A stretch of DNA of 64,000 nt from Pirellulaceae bacterium (GTDB taxonomy: Bacteria; Planctomycetota; Planctomycetia; Pirellulales; Pirellulaceae): assembly GCA_022448315.1 (NCBI GenBank), contig JAKVCA010000020.1, forward strand, positions 1 to 64,000. The letters run 5' to 3'. The notes beneath the pieces were generated by a model. The model saw only the letters and a list, made by a program, of their open reading frames with translations. It had not been told where the DNA came from and did no database searches. Below, piece by piece: positions 55,107 to 64,000 of this stretch. Position 1 is the first letter of the stretch. Each line of letters opens with the position of its first letter. The position numbers were made by a program, and so were the translations under genes.

Positions 55107-55811
55107 TCAAGTAACCGCTTTCAGCAACGCCTCAAGGGACCCCTGAAACACCAGCCGTGGGTGTTCGACCGGTCGGCGAAGCTTCGTCGTGATCCATGCT
55201 GCCTGCCAACCCGCTTGGAGCGCACCATCGATGTCATGGGATAAGCTGTCCCCGATCATCAACGGTGAGTCATGTGACAACACCTCTGAAATCCGCTTGA
55301 AAAAAACGCGTGACGGCTTGGAAACCCCTAGCTCTGCAGAAGTGAAAATGAATCGCGCCCCTCTGAGGGCCGGAAAAGATCTGACCACCGAATGCAAACG
55401 TTGATCAAAATTACTGGCGATCCCCCAAGCGATCTGTTTGCGATTCAAGTGCTGAATGAGGGCTTCAACGCCCTCAGCCAATCGCCACGCCTCGCCCCGA
55501 GCGTAATGCTGCCAAAGGGCATGAAATAGCAAGTCCTTCGACCGAACCGATCCCTGAAAAACTTCATGAACCAGCCTTCGCCAGCGAGCTTTCTCAATTT
55601 CCTCTGAGGTTCTCGTCGAAAGCTTAGGAGACCAGATGCGGGAATAGGCCTTTTGAAATCTCAGATCAATTTCTCGGGAGAGCAGCGTTGCCCCGAATCG
55701 TCGGGCATGCCGACGATAGGTTTCGGGCACCGGCTCCGCAGGAACCAAAAGGGTTCCTACGGCGTCCAGCGCTGCAGGACGATCTGAGTCTAGCCCCAGA
55801 AGTTGAACCAC
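55107..55811 (-). CDS. HAD-like hydrolase
   Basis: This 234-residue protein is a HAD phosphatase of the C1-capped type. Motif I is ALDAVGTLL with the nucleophile Asp16, but the second Asp of D-x-D is Val18. Motif II is in WGIASNFDQ, and motif III/IV in GVSKPSRVFF and PLMIGDSLSHDIDGALQAG. Loss of the general-acid Asp is seen in several HAD proteins and may mean a changed reaction. Its start overlaps the end of rseP by 22 bases, so it is probably translated with it. The substrate is unknown. Confidence 0.83.
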   Translation of the reverse strand: MVQLLGLDSDRPAALDAVGTLLVPAEPVPETYRRHARRFGATLLSREIDLRFQKAYSRIWSPKLSTRTSEEIEKARWRRLVHEVFQGSVRSKDLLFHALWQHYARGEAWRLAEGVEALIQHLNRKQIAWGIASNFDQRLHSVVRSFPALRGARFIFTSAELGVSKPSRVFFKRISEVLSHDSPLMIGDSLSHDIDGALQAGWQAAWITTKLRRPVEHPRLVFQGSLEALLKAVT

Positions 55812-58003
55812 TGGAATACATCCATCGAGATCACAAAGAACATCAATCCCAAGATGAAGACCAGACCCGCCATGGAAAGGGCGAACACCATCTTTTCAGG
55901 CACGGGTCTTCGGAAGATTCCTTCGTAGAGAAGGAAAACGGCATGGCCGCCGTCCAGTACCGGAATCGGCAAAAAGTTGACGACCGCGAGGTTGGCACTA
56001 ATCAACGTCAGGAACAGGAGAAATTTGGGCATGCCCTGCATGGCCATGGTGACCGCGGCGGAGGCGATCGTGCCCGGGCCACGCAAATTGATCGGAGACA
56101 AACGCCCAATCAACATCTGACGCAGGGTCCGATAGACCGTTCCGGCATCTTCCTTGGTTTGCCGGAATCCCAACTGGAACGCCTCTCCCACCGAACCGGC
56201 TTTCAAGATCTTCTCATCCCTTGCCAGCCGGAAACCACGTTTGGAATTATAGACATTGTCCATATCCTCGGGCTCGAGAGTGAACTCCAGTTTTTCGCTG
56301 CCTCGTTCCACCGTCAGCTTCAGTGCATTGTTTGCCCCTGCGTACTGCAAGAAGTCCATAATCAGGGGCCATACTTGCGGGTCATCGGCAAACTCGATCG
56401 CACCGATTGGCAGTTGATTCGTGGTGTCTTCCGGATCGATCGGTTGACCGTCCTTCAAAAATTCGGCGGCAGTCAAACGATCACCGGTTTGCAAGCCCGC
56501 CTTTTCAGCAGGCGACTCGGCATCCACCGAATCAACGACCGGTTGAATCTCTACAGCGATGCCCAATTCATCAATCCCATAGGGTAGATGTCCGTAACTG
56601 GACTCGGGCATGACTCTCGGCAGGCGAGGTTTGACCGCAACTTTCGATTCGTCCGGAGTCTCGCCATCGCTGGTCCGCCGAACCGAGAATTCGATCGTCC
56701 GTCCCTCTTTCGCCGCTTGGAGAAGTTGGTCTCCAAGCTGGAGAATATTTTGAATGGGCTCGCCATCGACTGCTGTGATTTCATCGCCAGCCGACAACCC
56801 CGCCGCATTCGCGGGTGAATTATTTTGCACCGCCTGGATTGGGCCAAATCCCACATTAACTCCGACGCCCTTTCGAGTTTGCTGGGGGATTTGAATCAAC
56901 AGCGTCTTGGTTCCGTCGCCGTCCTTGCGCCTCACGGTGAATTCGGCAACCTCATTTCGAATCCGGGACAGCTCTCGTTTGAGTTCGTAGCCCGCCTGAA
57001 CGGCAACCCCGTTGACTTTGATGATTTCATCGCCAGCTTCAAGCGGAGGTTCGGCCCGAGAAGCCGCTAAACCGGGTAGCACTGGCGAGGTTTTTCCCAG
57101 TTGGGAAAGGGTCGACTGCTCAATCCCCAAACTGGCCAGATCAGTTCCAGGAATCCGAAGGATGTCTCGGACAGGACTGAGTTCGTAAACGACAGTCTCC
57201 TCGGATCCTGGCACTTCGCATTCGAGAGTGATCGGATGGCCCGCTCCCGTCAGAAGAATGCTGGACTGAAGGTCCTGAAAGCGGATATGGTCGGCAGGCT
57301 TCACATTGTCATTGATTTGGATGACCCGTGTCCCCGGTTCAATGTCCGCGAGCCATGCGGGACCACCGGGAACGGTTGAGCCAATGACGGCCGGTTGATA
57401 GGGGGCTCCAAGACCAAAAGCACACATCGCAAAGATCACGGCAAAAATGAGGTTCATCACCACACCTGCGCTGATGATCAAAAGGCGTTGCCAGACGGTT
57501 TTCGCCGGATAACTTCGAGGGTCGAGTTCCGCTTTCCCATCGGTCTCCGATGAAGCTTCCATCGCCCCTTCGACCTGCGATCCTTGATCAGTCGAATCCG
57601 TATCGTCATCGGTGGACTCGCCATCCTGCATGAGCGTTCGTTCCCGTTCGCGCTGCTGATTCGCGGGATTATCGTCCTGTCCCAGCATTTTGACATAACC
57701 GCCAAGTGGAATAATTCCTATCCCGTACTCCGTTTCGCCCCATTGCACATGGAACAGCCGACGCGGGATCAAAACGGTCTCGCCGATCTTGATGTCAAAA
57801 GCGTCGAATCCCACGTAGAATTTTTCGCATTTTACCCCACATGCTTTCGCGACAAGAAAGTGGCCCAGCTCATGCACAAAGATGATGAACCCCAAGCCCA
57901 CGACCATTTGCAGGATGGCTAACCACGATCCAGCGTTCAACCAAGAGAAACTTGCTTGGGAAATCAGACTAAAATCCACTTTTCCATCTCCTGCCGAGCC
58001 CAC
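55790..58003 (-). CDS. rseP: RseP-like site-2 membrane metalloprotease
   Basis: This 737-residue M50B protease cuts membrane-anchored anti-sigma factors or remnant signal peptides. The zinc motif HELGH is at residues 44-48, and the C-terminal ligand motif NFLPIPVLDGGH is present. Three PDZ-like regions lie between (SPANAAGLSAGDEITAVDG, SPAEKAGLQTGDRL, and an earlier one near 215). Four or more hydrophobic segments are visible. It is longer than E. coli RseP (450), due to the extra PDZ material and an acidic loop near 130-165. Gene order is dxr-rseP-HAD, with overlaps of 40 and 22 bases. Confidence 0.93.
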   Translation of the reverse strand: MGSAGDGKVDFSLISQASFSWLNAGSWLAILQMVVGLGFIIFVHELGHFLVAKACGVKCEKFYVGFDAFDIKIGETVLIPRRLFHVQWGETEYGIGIIPLGGYVKMLGQDDNPANQQRERERTLMQDGESTDDDTDSTDQGSQVEGAMEASSETDGKAELDPRSYPAKTVWQRLLIISAGVVMNLIFAVIFAMCAFGLGAPYQPAVIGSTVPGGPAWLADIEPGTRVIQINDNVKPADHIRFQDLQSSILLTGAGHPITLECEVPGSEETVVYELSPVRDILRIPGTDLASLGIEQSTLSQLGKTSPVLPGLAASRAEPPLEAGDEIIKVNGVAVQAGYELKRELSRIRNEVAEFTVRRKDGDGTKTLLIQIPQQTRKGVGVNVGFGPIQAVQNNSPANAAGLSAGDEITAVDGEPIQNILQLGDQLLQAAKEGRTIEFSVRRTSDGETPDESKVAVKPRLPRVMPESSYGHLPYGIDELGIAVEIQPVVDSVDAESPAEKAGLQTGDRLTAAEFLKDGQPIDPEDTTNQLPIGAIEFADDPQVWPLIMDFLQYAGANNALKLTVERGSEKLEFTLEPEDMDNVYNSKRGFRLARDEKILKAGSVGEAFQLGFRQTKEDAGTVYRTLRQMLIGRLSPINLRGPGTIASAAVTMAMQGMPKFLLFLTLISANLAVVNFLPIPVLDGGHAVFLLYEGIFRRPVPEKMVFALSMAGLVFILGLMFFVISMDVFQWFNFWG

Positions 58004-59127
58004 TTATCGAGCTTCTTAAGGGTTTCCAAACTGGGGTGCGATTCAAAATGATGCTGGTTCAGAACATCGCGACAACCGGCGACGATCTGGGGAAAGGCAA
58101 TTTCGCGATTCAAAAACTTGTCGACGGCAACTTCATTTGCCGCGTTGAGAACGACGCCCGCAGAACCACCGACTTGCGCAACTTCAAGTCCCAGCTTCAA
58201 TGAAGGAAAACGATCAAAATCAGGGGGTTCAAAGTACAGTTCGCAGACTGAAGTCCAATCCATTGAACTCGCCGGACCTTCAGGACGTTTGGGGTAGCTT
58301 AATGCGTATTGAATGGGCAACTTCATATCCGGAGGGCTCATCTGGGCCAAGACGGATCCATCTCGAAACTCGACCATCGAGTGAACAATCGATTGAGGAT
58401 GCACGACCACTCGAATTTCTGTCGGACTGAGGTCAAACAACCAACGCGCTTCGATGATCTCCAAAGCTTTGTTCATCATCGTCGCTGAGTCCACGGTTAT
58501 TTTCCGACCCATCTCCCACGTCGGGTGTGCTAACGCTTCCTCCACGGTCACCTTTTCCATCTGGTCAGCCGTGAATTTTCGAAATGGACCACCGCTCGCT
58601 GTCAAAACGACGGTCTTGACGTCTTCTCTGGCCCCTCCTTTCAAAGCCTGGAAGATGGCACTGTGCTCGCTGTCGACCGGCAATATCTCGGCGTTCGATT
58701 CCTGCGCCAACATCATCGCAAGATGCCCGGCCACAACCAACGTTTCCTTGTTGGCCAAAGCAACCCGTTTGCCCGCCGAAATTGCCGCCAAGGTGCTTTG
58801 CATCCCGGCACTTCCAACGATTGCGGCAATCACGATATCGACTTCATCCCACTCTGCCACCTCCTGCAAGGCGTCAGGCCCCACATGTAGTTCAGCGTCC
58901 AGATCAGAAGGCCAGTCGAATTTCGCGGCACGATCCGGATCGGTTGCGATGATCTTCGCAGGTTGATGCGTGCGGCACTGCTCCACAAGCGCGTCAAACT
59001 GCTGATGGGCTGACAAGGCAACGACTTCGAACTCGTGGGACCACGCCGCGATCACCTGTAGCGCATTGCAGCCAATGCTCCCAGTGGAACCTAGAATAGC
59101 AACGCGTCTTCGAGAACGATTGGGCAT
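57964..59127 (-). CDS. dxr: 1-deoxy-D-xylulose-5-phosphate reductoisomerase
   Basis: DXR makes 2-C-methylerythritol 4-phosphate in the MEP isoprenoid pathway, using NADPH. The N-terminal VAILGSTGSIGCNAL is the NADPH loop, followed by LANKETLVVAG, ILPVDSEHSAIFQ and TASGGPFRKF, then HPTWEMGRKITVDSATMMNKALEIIEARWLF. All these are diagnostic. Its length of 387 residues is normal. It overlaps rseP by 40 bases, an arrangement found in many bacteria. Confidence 0.97.
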   Translation of the reverse strand: MPNRSRRRVAILGSTGSIGCNALQVIAAWSHEFEVVALSAHQQFDALVEQCRTHQPAKIIATDPDRAAKFDWPSDLDAELHVGPDALQEVAEWDEVDIVIAAIVGSAGMQSTLAAISAGKRVALANKETLVVAGHLAMMLAQESNAEILPVDSEHSAIFQALKGGAREDVKTVVLTASGGPFRKFTADQMEKVTVEEALAHPTWEMGRKITVDSATMMNKALEIIEARWLFDLSPTEIRVVVHPQSIVHSMVEFRDGSVLAQMSPPDMKLPIQYALSYPKRPEGPASSMDWTSVCELYFEPPDFDRFPSLKLGLEVAQVGGSAGVVLNAANEVAVDKFLNREIAFPQIVAGCRDVLNQHHFESHPSLETLKKLDKWARQEMEKWILV

Positions 59128-59811
59128 GGCGACGTCGCGGCAAAACGGATAAAAATTCGCTTGGACGCGTCTTGGGTCTCATTAGGGTCAGCGGCAACAG
59201 GCTTATTCGCCCTCGTCAGTTTACTTCCACACGCACAGGTCTTGCGAGAAACATGGCAGAGCGACATCGAATGCCGCTGTCTATCCACCGTTTGACCACA
59301 CAAATCCGACGCACATTGACGGTTCCTCCATCCCCTGAGGCCCTTCGGCGCGACCAACTACCAAGCCGAGGCAATGAAACCTTCGAACGTGGAAATCACA
59401 CGGTGCTGCCAACCGGATACACCGTTCAAAATGGGACGGGTCGGCAAAGTTGATTTCACGACGTAAACTGATGTGGGTAGTGACTTTTCAGACCACCGTA
59501 ATTTTAGGTGGTTTCTGGCGCGGTCACAAGGCGGATTGCCCACCGAGACGTAGGTGACCGAGTCCACGAGCGACCTCGTGTCCTAGAGATCATAGAATTG
59601 CGATGGACCAGGCTGCGATCTACGATGCAACGATGTTTTTGACAGCAAAACTCCATGCTGCGAACGTCACACCAACAGGGCAATGCGGCGTGGCGATCGG
59701 CCCCGTCAGCGTTCGGGTCTCTGGACAGAGTCGAAGGCCAAACGTCGTCGCCACTCGTGGAAAACGCCGAAAGAACAGACAAATTAATTCTCAACAATGA
59801 GGAATGGGTGG
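59128..59811. other. Intergenic region between divergent dxr and ftsH
   Basis: About 680 bases with no recognisable gene; the frames seen on both strands lack any family pattern. GAGG at 59799-59802 is a ribosome binding site for the ATG at 59812. Promoters were not placed. Confidence 0.45.
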
Positions 59812-61860
59812 ATGTCATCTGATCCGCAACGCAAATCGGGCGAACCTCGGAGTGGCTCCAATTTCATCTGGTACCTGCTTGCCGCCGGATTGATCCTTGT
59901 CACAGGATTCTATCTGGTCTGGAACCAACGGATCCATCAACTTTCGTGGACGGATTTCAATCAGCTCGTTGGAGAGATGGCAACCGATCCGCAGGCTTCG
60001 GTCAAAGTCCTTGCCACTTCATCGACCCCCACCTCCTACGAATATCGCTCCATCCAGGAAGTGACCGTGGGGGAAAGGTTGGTTCGGGGAAAGATTCAGG
60101 CGACCGAAATCGGAAATGATTTGCAGCCGGTCGGTGACCCGAGACTCGTTCCGTTCCAGACCAAAAAGGATCCGTCGGATACGGTTACGGCAGAACTTGA
60201 GAAGCGGCTCAGTCAGGCGGAGATCCGATTCAGTTTTGATGGAGGCCCCGACTTCTGGGAAAAATACGGTTTTCTACTGGTCATGACCGGTATTCTGCTG
60301 TTGGGCGTCATGTTTGTTCTCCGCCGAATGGGCGGAGCCGGCTCTCCGATGAGTTTTGGTCGCAGCCGCGGGCGACTCTACGCTCAAGAGGATCTTGGTG
60401 TCACCTTCAACGACGTCGCTGGGATCGACGAAGCGGTTGACGAAGTGAAGGAAATCGTGGATTTCCTCAGCTCTCCCGAAAAGTATCAACGATTGGGGGG
60501 ACGAATTCCAAAAGGCGTCCTGCTGGTCGGTCCGCCGGGAACGGGCAAAACCCTGCTTGCCAAAGCAATCGCTGGCGAGGCGGGCGTCCCATTTTTCAGC
60601 CTTTCTGGAAGCGATTTTGTTGAGATGTTTGTTGGCGTTGGCGCGGCCCGAGTGCGGGACATGTTTCAACAGGCCGTATCTAAATCCCCCTGCATCATCT
60701 TTATCGACGAACTCGATGCATTGGGAAAAACGCGGGGCGGCAGTGCGATCGGCGGCCATGATGAGCGAGAGCAGACGCTCAACGCACTGCTTGTCGAAAT
60801 GGACGGCTTCGACTCCAACTCCGGTGTCATCGTGATGGCCGCAACCAACCGCCCGGAAACTCTGGATCAGGCACTCCTGCGTCCCGGTCGATTTGATCGA
60901 AATGTCCTGGTCGACCGACCTGATGTTCGCGGGCGGGAAGCAATTCTGAAAGTTCATGTAAAAAGCGTGAAACTCGATCCTTCCGTGGACCTGAAAAATG
61001 TTTCATCGATCACGCCAGGATTCGTCGGTGCTGACCTGGCGAATTTGGTGAACGAAGCCGCCCTGTTGGCGGCTCGCAATGAGAAAGACGCCGTTGGCAT
61101 TACAGAATTCAACGAAGGTGTTGAGCGGGTGACGGCCGGTCTTGAGAAAAAGCAACGGGTGATGAACGAGGAGGAGAAGCACCGAATCGCCTATCATGAA
61201 GCGGGCCATGCGTTGGTCGCTTACAGCCTTCCGAACACCGACCCCGTCCACAAAGTCTCGATCATTCCGCGTGGCGTTGCCGCTCTGGGATACACGATGC
61301 AGCGGCCCGAGAGCGATCGTTATCTGATGACCCAAAGCGAGCTGGAGAGCCAACTCCAGATACTCCTCGCGGGGACGCTCGCTGAGGAGATGATCTATCA
61401 GGACATTTCCACCGGGGCCCAGAATGATCTGGAACGTGCGACCGATTTGTCGCGAGCAATGGTGACCGAGTACGGGATGAGCAAACTGGGAAGAATCAAC
61501 TTTCAGGGCTCACGACGTTCGGCCTTTCTGAGCAACGCCGTCACCGAGGACCCCGGCCGTCAACACAGCGAAACAACCGCTCGCGAAATCGACATGGAAA
61601 TCAAAGGAATCATTGACCACGCACTGAAGGGTGCAAAACACATCCTTGAAACTCGCCGTGCTTCTCTTATGGCGATTACCCGACGCTTGATGGAAGTGGA
61701 GTCGATTGATGCCGATGAACTCGCGTCCATCATGAATGAAACCACGTCAGGTCCCACTGTGGTTCCCGGCACTTCCATGGCCAAAACCAATACAGAAGAA
61801 TCCTCAGGAGACCTTCAGCGGCCCGCTTCAGAGAACGCCTCGAATTCGGGGAATGGCTAA
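59812..61860 (+). CDS. ftsH: ATP-dependent zinc metalloprotease FtsH
   Basis: FtsH is the membrane AAA+ protease for quality control. I prefer the ATG at 59812 because GAGG lies 9 bases upstream (an ATG at 59797 lacks one), giving 682 residues. Two N-terminal membrane helices lie near 19-40 and 155-175. They are followed by the AAA module with GPPGTGKT (about 240), [11 protein letters not shown], and the second region of homology [20 protein letters not shown]. The zinc motif HEAGH starts near residue 462. The C-terminal tail is Ser/Thr/Glu-rich and ends NSGNG. The gene stands alone. Confidence 0.96.
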   Translation: MSSDPQRKSGEPRSGSNFIWYLLAAGLILVTGFYLVWNQRIHQLSWTDFNQLVGEMATDPQASVKVLATSSTPTSYEYRSIQEVTVGERLVRGKIQATEIGNDLQPVGDPRLVPFQTKKDPSDTVTAELEKRLSQAEIRFSFDGGPDFWEKYGFLLVMTGILLLGVMFVLRRMGGAGSPMSFGRSRGRLYAQEDLGVTFNDVAGIDEAVDEVKEIVDFLSSPEKYQRLGGRIPKGVLLVGPPGTGKTLLAKAIAGEAGVPFFSLSGSDFVEMFVGVGAARVRDMFQQAVSKSPCIIFIDELDALGKTRGGSAIGGHDEREQTLNALLVEMDGFDSNSGVIVMAATNRPETLDQALLRPGRFDRNVLVDRPDVRGREAILKVHVKSVKLDPSVDLKNVSSITPGFVGADLANLVNEAALLAARNEKDAVGITEFNEGVERVTAGLEKKQRVMNEEEKHRIAYHEAGHALVAYSLPNTDPVHKVSIIPRGVAALGYTMQRPESDRYLMTQSELESQLQILLAGTLAEEMIYQDISTGAQNDLERATDLSRAMVTEYGMSKLGRINFQGSRRSAFLSNAVTEDPGRQHSETTAREIDMEIKGIIDHALKGAKHILETRRASLMAITRRLMEVESIDADELASIMNETTSGPTVVPGTSMAKTNTEESSGDLQRPASENASNSGNG

Positions 61861-62318
61861 ATCCCTCGGCGTCTGTTGCAGGGACCCAATGGCGTTTTCC
61901 CCCGAACTCGACGTTTGTCGCGCGATGGCAACCGGGAAAGCCTGCCTATCGGGAAAGCCTGCCTGTTAGGGAAGATGGTTAAAAAGCATCGAAGCCAAGG
62001 GAGCTATTTTTGCGCAAGCAACGGACGCATCGGATCGGATACTTACCGTAAGGTGCCTGAAATCCAAGTGCGAAGACATTCTGCCCTTGGGGCCGCCGCA
62101 TTTCCCCCCGCCATTGACGCTCCGACGTCCGTCGGTCCATTCAAAGAATGCTCAACTAGCTTGTTTTCGAAGCATCTCATTCTTTACACTATGTGTGAAT
62201 CCAAGATTCATGACTGCAACGCTCGACGATCTCATCTCAATTCCACTCGGAGTTGTAAAACCCTCGGGTCGCAGTTGCCCAAACATCTTCTCCTTCTGTC
62301 CAGGTTGATCAGTCTGCC
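61861..62318. other. Intergenic region with a short direct repeat
   Basis: A 15-bp direct repeat CGGGAAAGCCTGCCT occurs at 61933-61947 and 61950-61964. No gene was recognised in the remaining sequence. No clear terminator for ftsH was seen. Confidence 0.5.
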
Positions 62319-64000
62319 ATGAGCGAAACCACGGCCAACGATTTTTTAGCGCGACTTCGTCAAGCCAACATCGCTTCCGAAACAACGATCAAAGGACTGG
62401 AGGATCAAGGGCCGTTCGAAACCGGAAAAGCTGCGGCCCTGCAAGCGATTGAGCAAAAAGTGGTCACGGTGTGGCAGGCCCGCAGATTATTGAGTGGCAC
62501 CCCCGAGTTGAAACTCGGGCGATTCGTCCTCTGCGATCGAATCGTCACCCCTTCAGGTTGCCAACTTTATCGAGCCCATGATACGGAATCAGACCAGCCG
62601 TTCTGGATCGAGTGGGAACCGAAATCTCGAACCACGCGGGAATCCATCGAGGCAGCGCAGGGCGTCTCCGCCACGTGTTTCCTCGCCCCCATCGAAGTCG
62701 TTGAATTGGGCGATGGCCGACTTATGGTCTACAAACCGGTGGAAGGATCGGCCTGCCTCAACGAAAAAAACAAAACCGTACGTCTTGATCGCCTTAAGCT
62801 AAGTCGAGTTTTGCGTGACCTGGCAGAGGGCCTGCAGTCGCTTCATGCAAGCGGCCAGACTTGGGGGAGAATGCACCCCTCGCAACTCTATGAGACGGAG
62901 CAGGGCTACCAGTTGGGACGATGGGGAAGTTGGAGCACTGAGGGTCTCGAAGAGGATCCATTCTACGTGGCCGATCTTGCAGCTCATCCCGACACTGCCG
63001 GCTCAGGAGACATCGCATCATTAGGCCGCATGGCCATGCTTCTGGGTTTTGGAACCGTGACCGCAGCCAAGGTCACGGCGAAATCGCGTTTAGACAAACT
63101 TATCCTACGAATGGCGGCACCCTCTGAAGAGCAACAGCGACCTTCGGCAGAACAGGTGACTCAAGCCATTGACGACTGGCTTGCGTCGAAGAGCGCGGTC
63201 GAACCATCCAACTCCGAAGCTAGCCCCACTGAAGACTCCGCGGCCCTGCTGCCCTCGGTGGTCACCGACGACTCAATTGTCTCCGTGTCGGCAGTGCCGC
63301 TCATCGAAACAGAGGAAGCGGTAGCTGCCAAAGTCAATCCCCAAGCACTGCAAATTCGAAGTCCGGAATTCCGACAGCGAAATATGTGGCTCACCTATGG
63401 GGCTTACGGGTTTTCGAGCCTTGTCGTCCTCGTTGGAACGATTGTTGCCCTGTTCTTTGTGCTGAACGCGCAAAACAAGCCCGAGGTTGCGGAAGCGGAA
63501 TCCAAGGCGAAGGTGAAAGAAGTTGTTGATGAGATCGAGGCCGAGATCGATGAAGGCGACGCTCCTGCGGCGCCCATTACCGATGAGGATCCCGCGCCGC
63601 TCATCGAACTGGACTTCCCGATCGAGGAAAACCCCGCAGATAATCCGCCGCCGATCGACCCCTTGAAACAAGGGGACAACATCGACGTCCTGATCGATCC
63701 GGTCACCGAACCTGAGGTTGTTGTCGATCCGATGCCTGAACCAGAAATGAAGGATGACCCGGAAACTGTTGCCAACAACGACACGACTCCGGCCCCCGAA
63801 GTTAAACCTGCCCCTACCACAACCGAGCCAACGGAACCCGAGAAGCCCTATGTCCCTGCGTTCAAAGATTTGCCTAAAGCGGTTACGTTGCCTGAGGTGG
63901 GACAGGGCGACTGGAAGAATGAAGTGGTGCTTGGCACCATTCATCTTCAGGCCGGCGATCTTTTGTTTACCGAACTCAAAGGGAAAGACAAGGCATTTCG
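62319..64000 (+). CDS. Pseudokinase-like membrane protein, partial at window end
   Basis: The frame is open from the ATG at 62319 to the end of the window (560 residues, truncated). The N-terminal helix MSETTANDFLARLRQANIAS and KVVTVWQARRLLSGTPELKLGRFVL match the prefix of planctomycete Ser/Thr kinases. The kinase-fold core is degenerate. The Lys position reads F-W-I-E-W (95-99), and the H-R-D-L-K-P-x-N loop reads W-G-R-M-H-P-S-Q (182-189), with Arg in place of catalytic Asp and Gln in place of Asn. The DFG motif reads R-W-G (201-203). A membrane helix is at about 361-382, followed by an extracytoplasmic Glu/Pro-rich stretch. I infer a pseudokinase signalling receptor or scaffold. Confidence 0.82.
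   Translation, partial: MSETTANDFLARLRQANIASETTIKGLEDQGPFETGKAAALQAIEQKVVTVWQARRLLSGTPELKLGRFVLCDRIVTPSGCQLYRAHDTESDQPFWIEWEPKSRTTRESIEAAQGVSATCFLAPIEVVELGDGRLMVYKPVEGSACLNEKNKTVRLDRLKLSRVLRDLAEGLQSLHASGQTWGRMHPSQLYETEQGYQLGRWGSWSTEGLEEDPFYVADLAAHPDTAGSGDIASLGRMAMLLGFGTVTAAKVTAKSRLDKLILRMAAPSEEQQRPSAEQVTQAIDDWLASKSAVEPSNSEASPTEDSAALLPSVVTDDSIVSVSAVPLIETEEAVAAKVNPQALQIRSPEFRQRNMWLTYGAYGFSSLVVLVGTIVALFFVLNAQNKPEVAEAESKAKVKEVVDEIEAEIDEGDAPAAPITDEDPAPLIELDFPIEENPADNPPPIDPLKQGDNIDVLIDPVTEPEVVVDPMPEPEMKDDPETVANNDTTPAPEVKPAPTTTEPTEPEKPYVPAFKDLPKAVTLPEVGQGDWKNEVVLGTIHLQAGDLLFTELKGKDKAF

Noticed and set aside
63273-63944. Minus-strand open frame opposite the pseudokinase gene
   Set aside because: Arg/Gly/Phe-rich translation of an acidic repeat region on the other strand; no start signal or family.

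Overview
The window looks like a chromosomal segment of a planctomycete, most likely a Pirellulales (Rhodopirellula-like) bacterium. This rests on several things seen together: a large subtilase with an N-terminal LEPR-like 'FEERIVLSA' motif, a degenerate J-like domain fused to WD40 repeats, a small 'V-G-x-V-x-L-D-G-K-P' lipoprotein, a VCBS/ASPIC-UnbV secreted protein, a kinase-fold receptor, a MfnB (archaeal-type C1 cofactor) gene, and moderate GC with many singly transcribed genes. No tRNA, rRNA, CRISPR array, insertion sequence or prophage was seen, so this is core chromosome and not an island.

Layout. 0-10 kb: yraN, queC, a WYL regulator, two membrane proteins, a Nudix hydrolase, mfnB and a uronate-isomerase-like enzyme. 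10-18 kb: the secreted subtilase, a small methyltransferase-like protein, a FabH-like thiolase, YqgE and an M24 peptidase. 18.4-26 kb: a complete nqrABCDEF operon for the sodium-pumping NADH:quinone oxidoreductase, followed by one protein that fuses both known maturation factors (ApbE flavin transferase plus an NqrM tail). 26-38 kb: a TPR protein, an orphan Fe3+-type ABC permease, a DUF1570 peptidase-like protein, then sixA, ppk and ppx (polyphosphate), a ROK sugar kinase and ispG. 38-47 kb: secreted or membrane planctomycete proteins, then two neighbouring pseudoenzyme candidates (AnmK-like and PuuD-like). 47-55 kb: an OleA-like thiolase, the VCBS/UnbV lipoprotein, an FAD oxidoreductase and a leucine-rich repeat protein. 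55-64 kb: HAD hydrolase, rseP and dxr in one overlapping operon, ftsH, and a truncated pseudokinase receptor.

The most interesting observation is at 48969-51527. One VCBS/ASPIC-UnbV protein is interrupted by a single in-frame TGA at 50883-50885. The reading frame continues unchanged into the expected C-terminal domain. The TGA sits in a G-(TGA)-S-C context and is followed, 20 nt later, by the apical loop of a 7-bp hairpin, which is the spacing and shape of a bacterial SECIS. I propose a selenocysteine-containing member of this family. A nonsense mutation is the alternative.

Other points that stand out: QueC and the ROK kinase have both lost their zinc-binding cysteines; a PuuD-like amidotransferase has Gly in place of its nucleophile Cys; an AnmK-like protein and a kinase-like receptor have lost their nucleotide-binding motifs; a perfect TGTGA-N6-TCACA site lies upstream of nqrA; and tandem palindromic boxes lie upstream of the OleA-like gene. 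All functional calls come from reading motifs by eye. No database search was possible.
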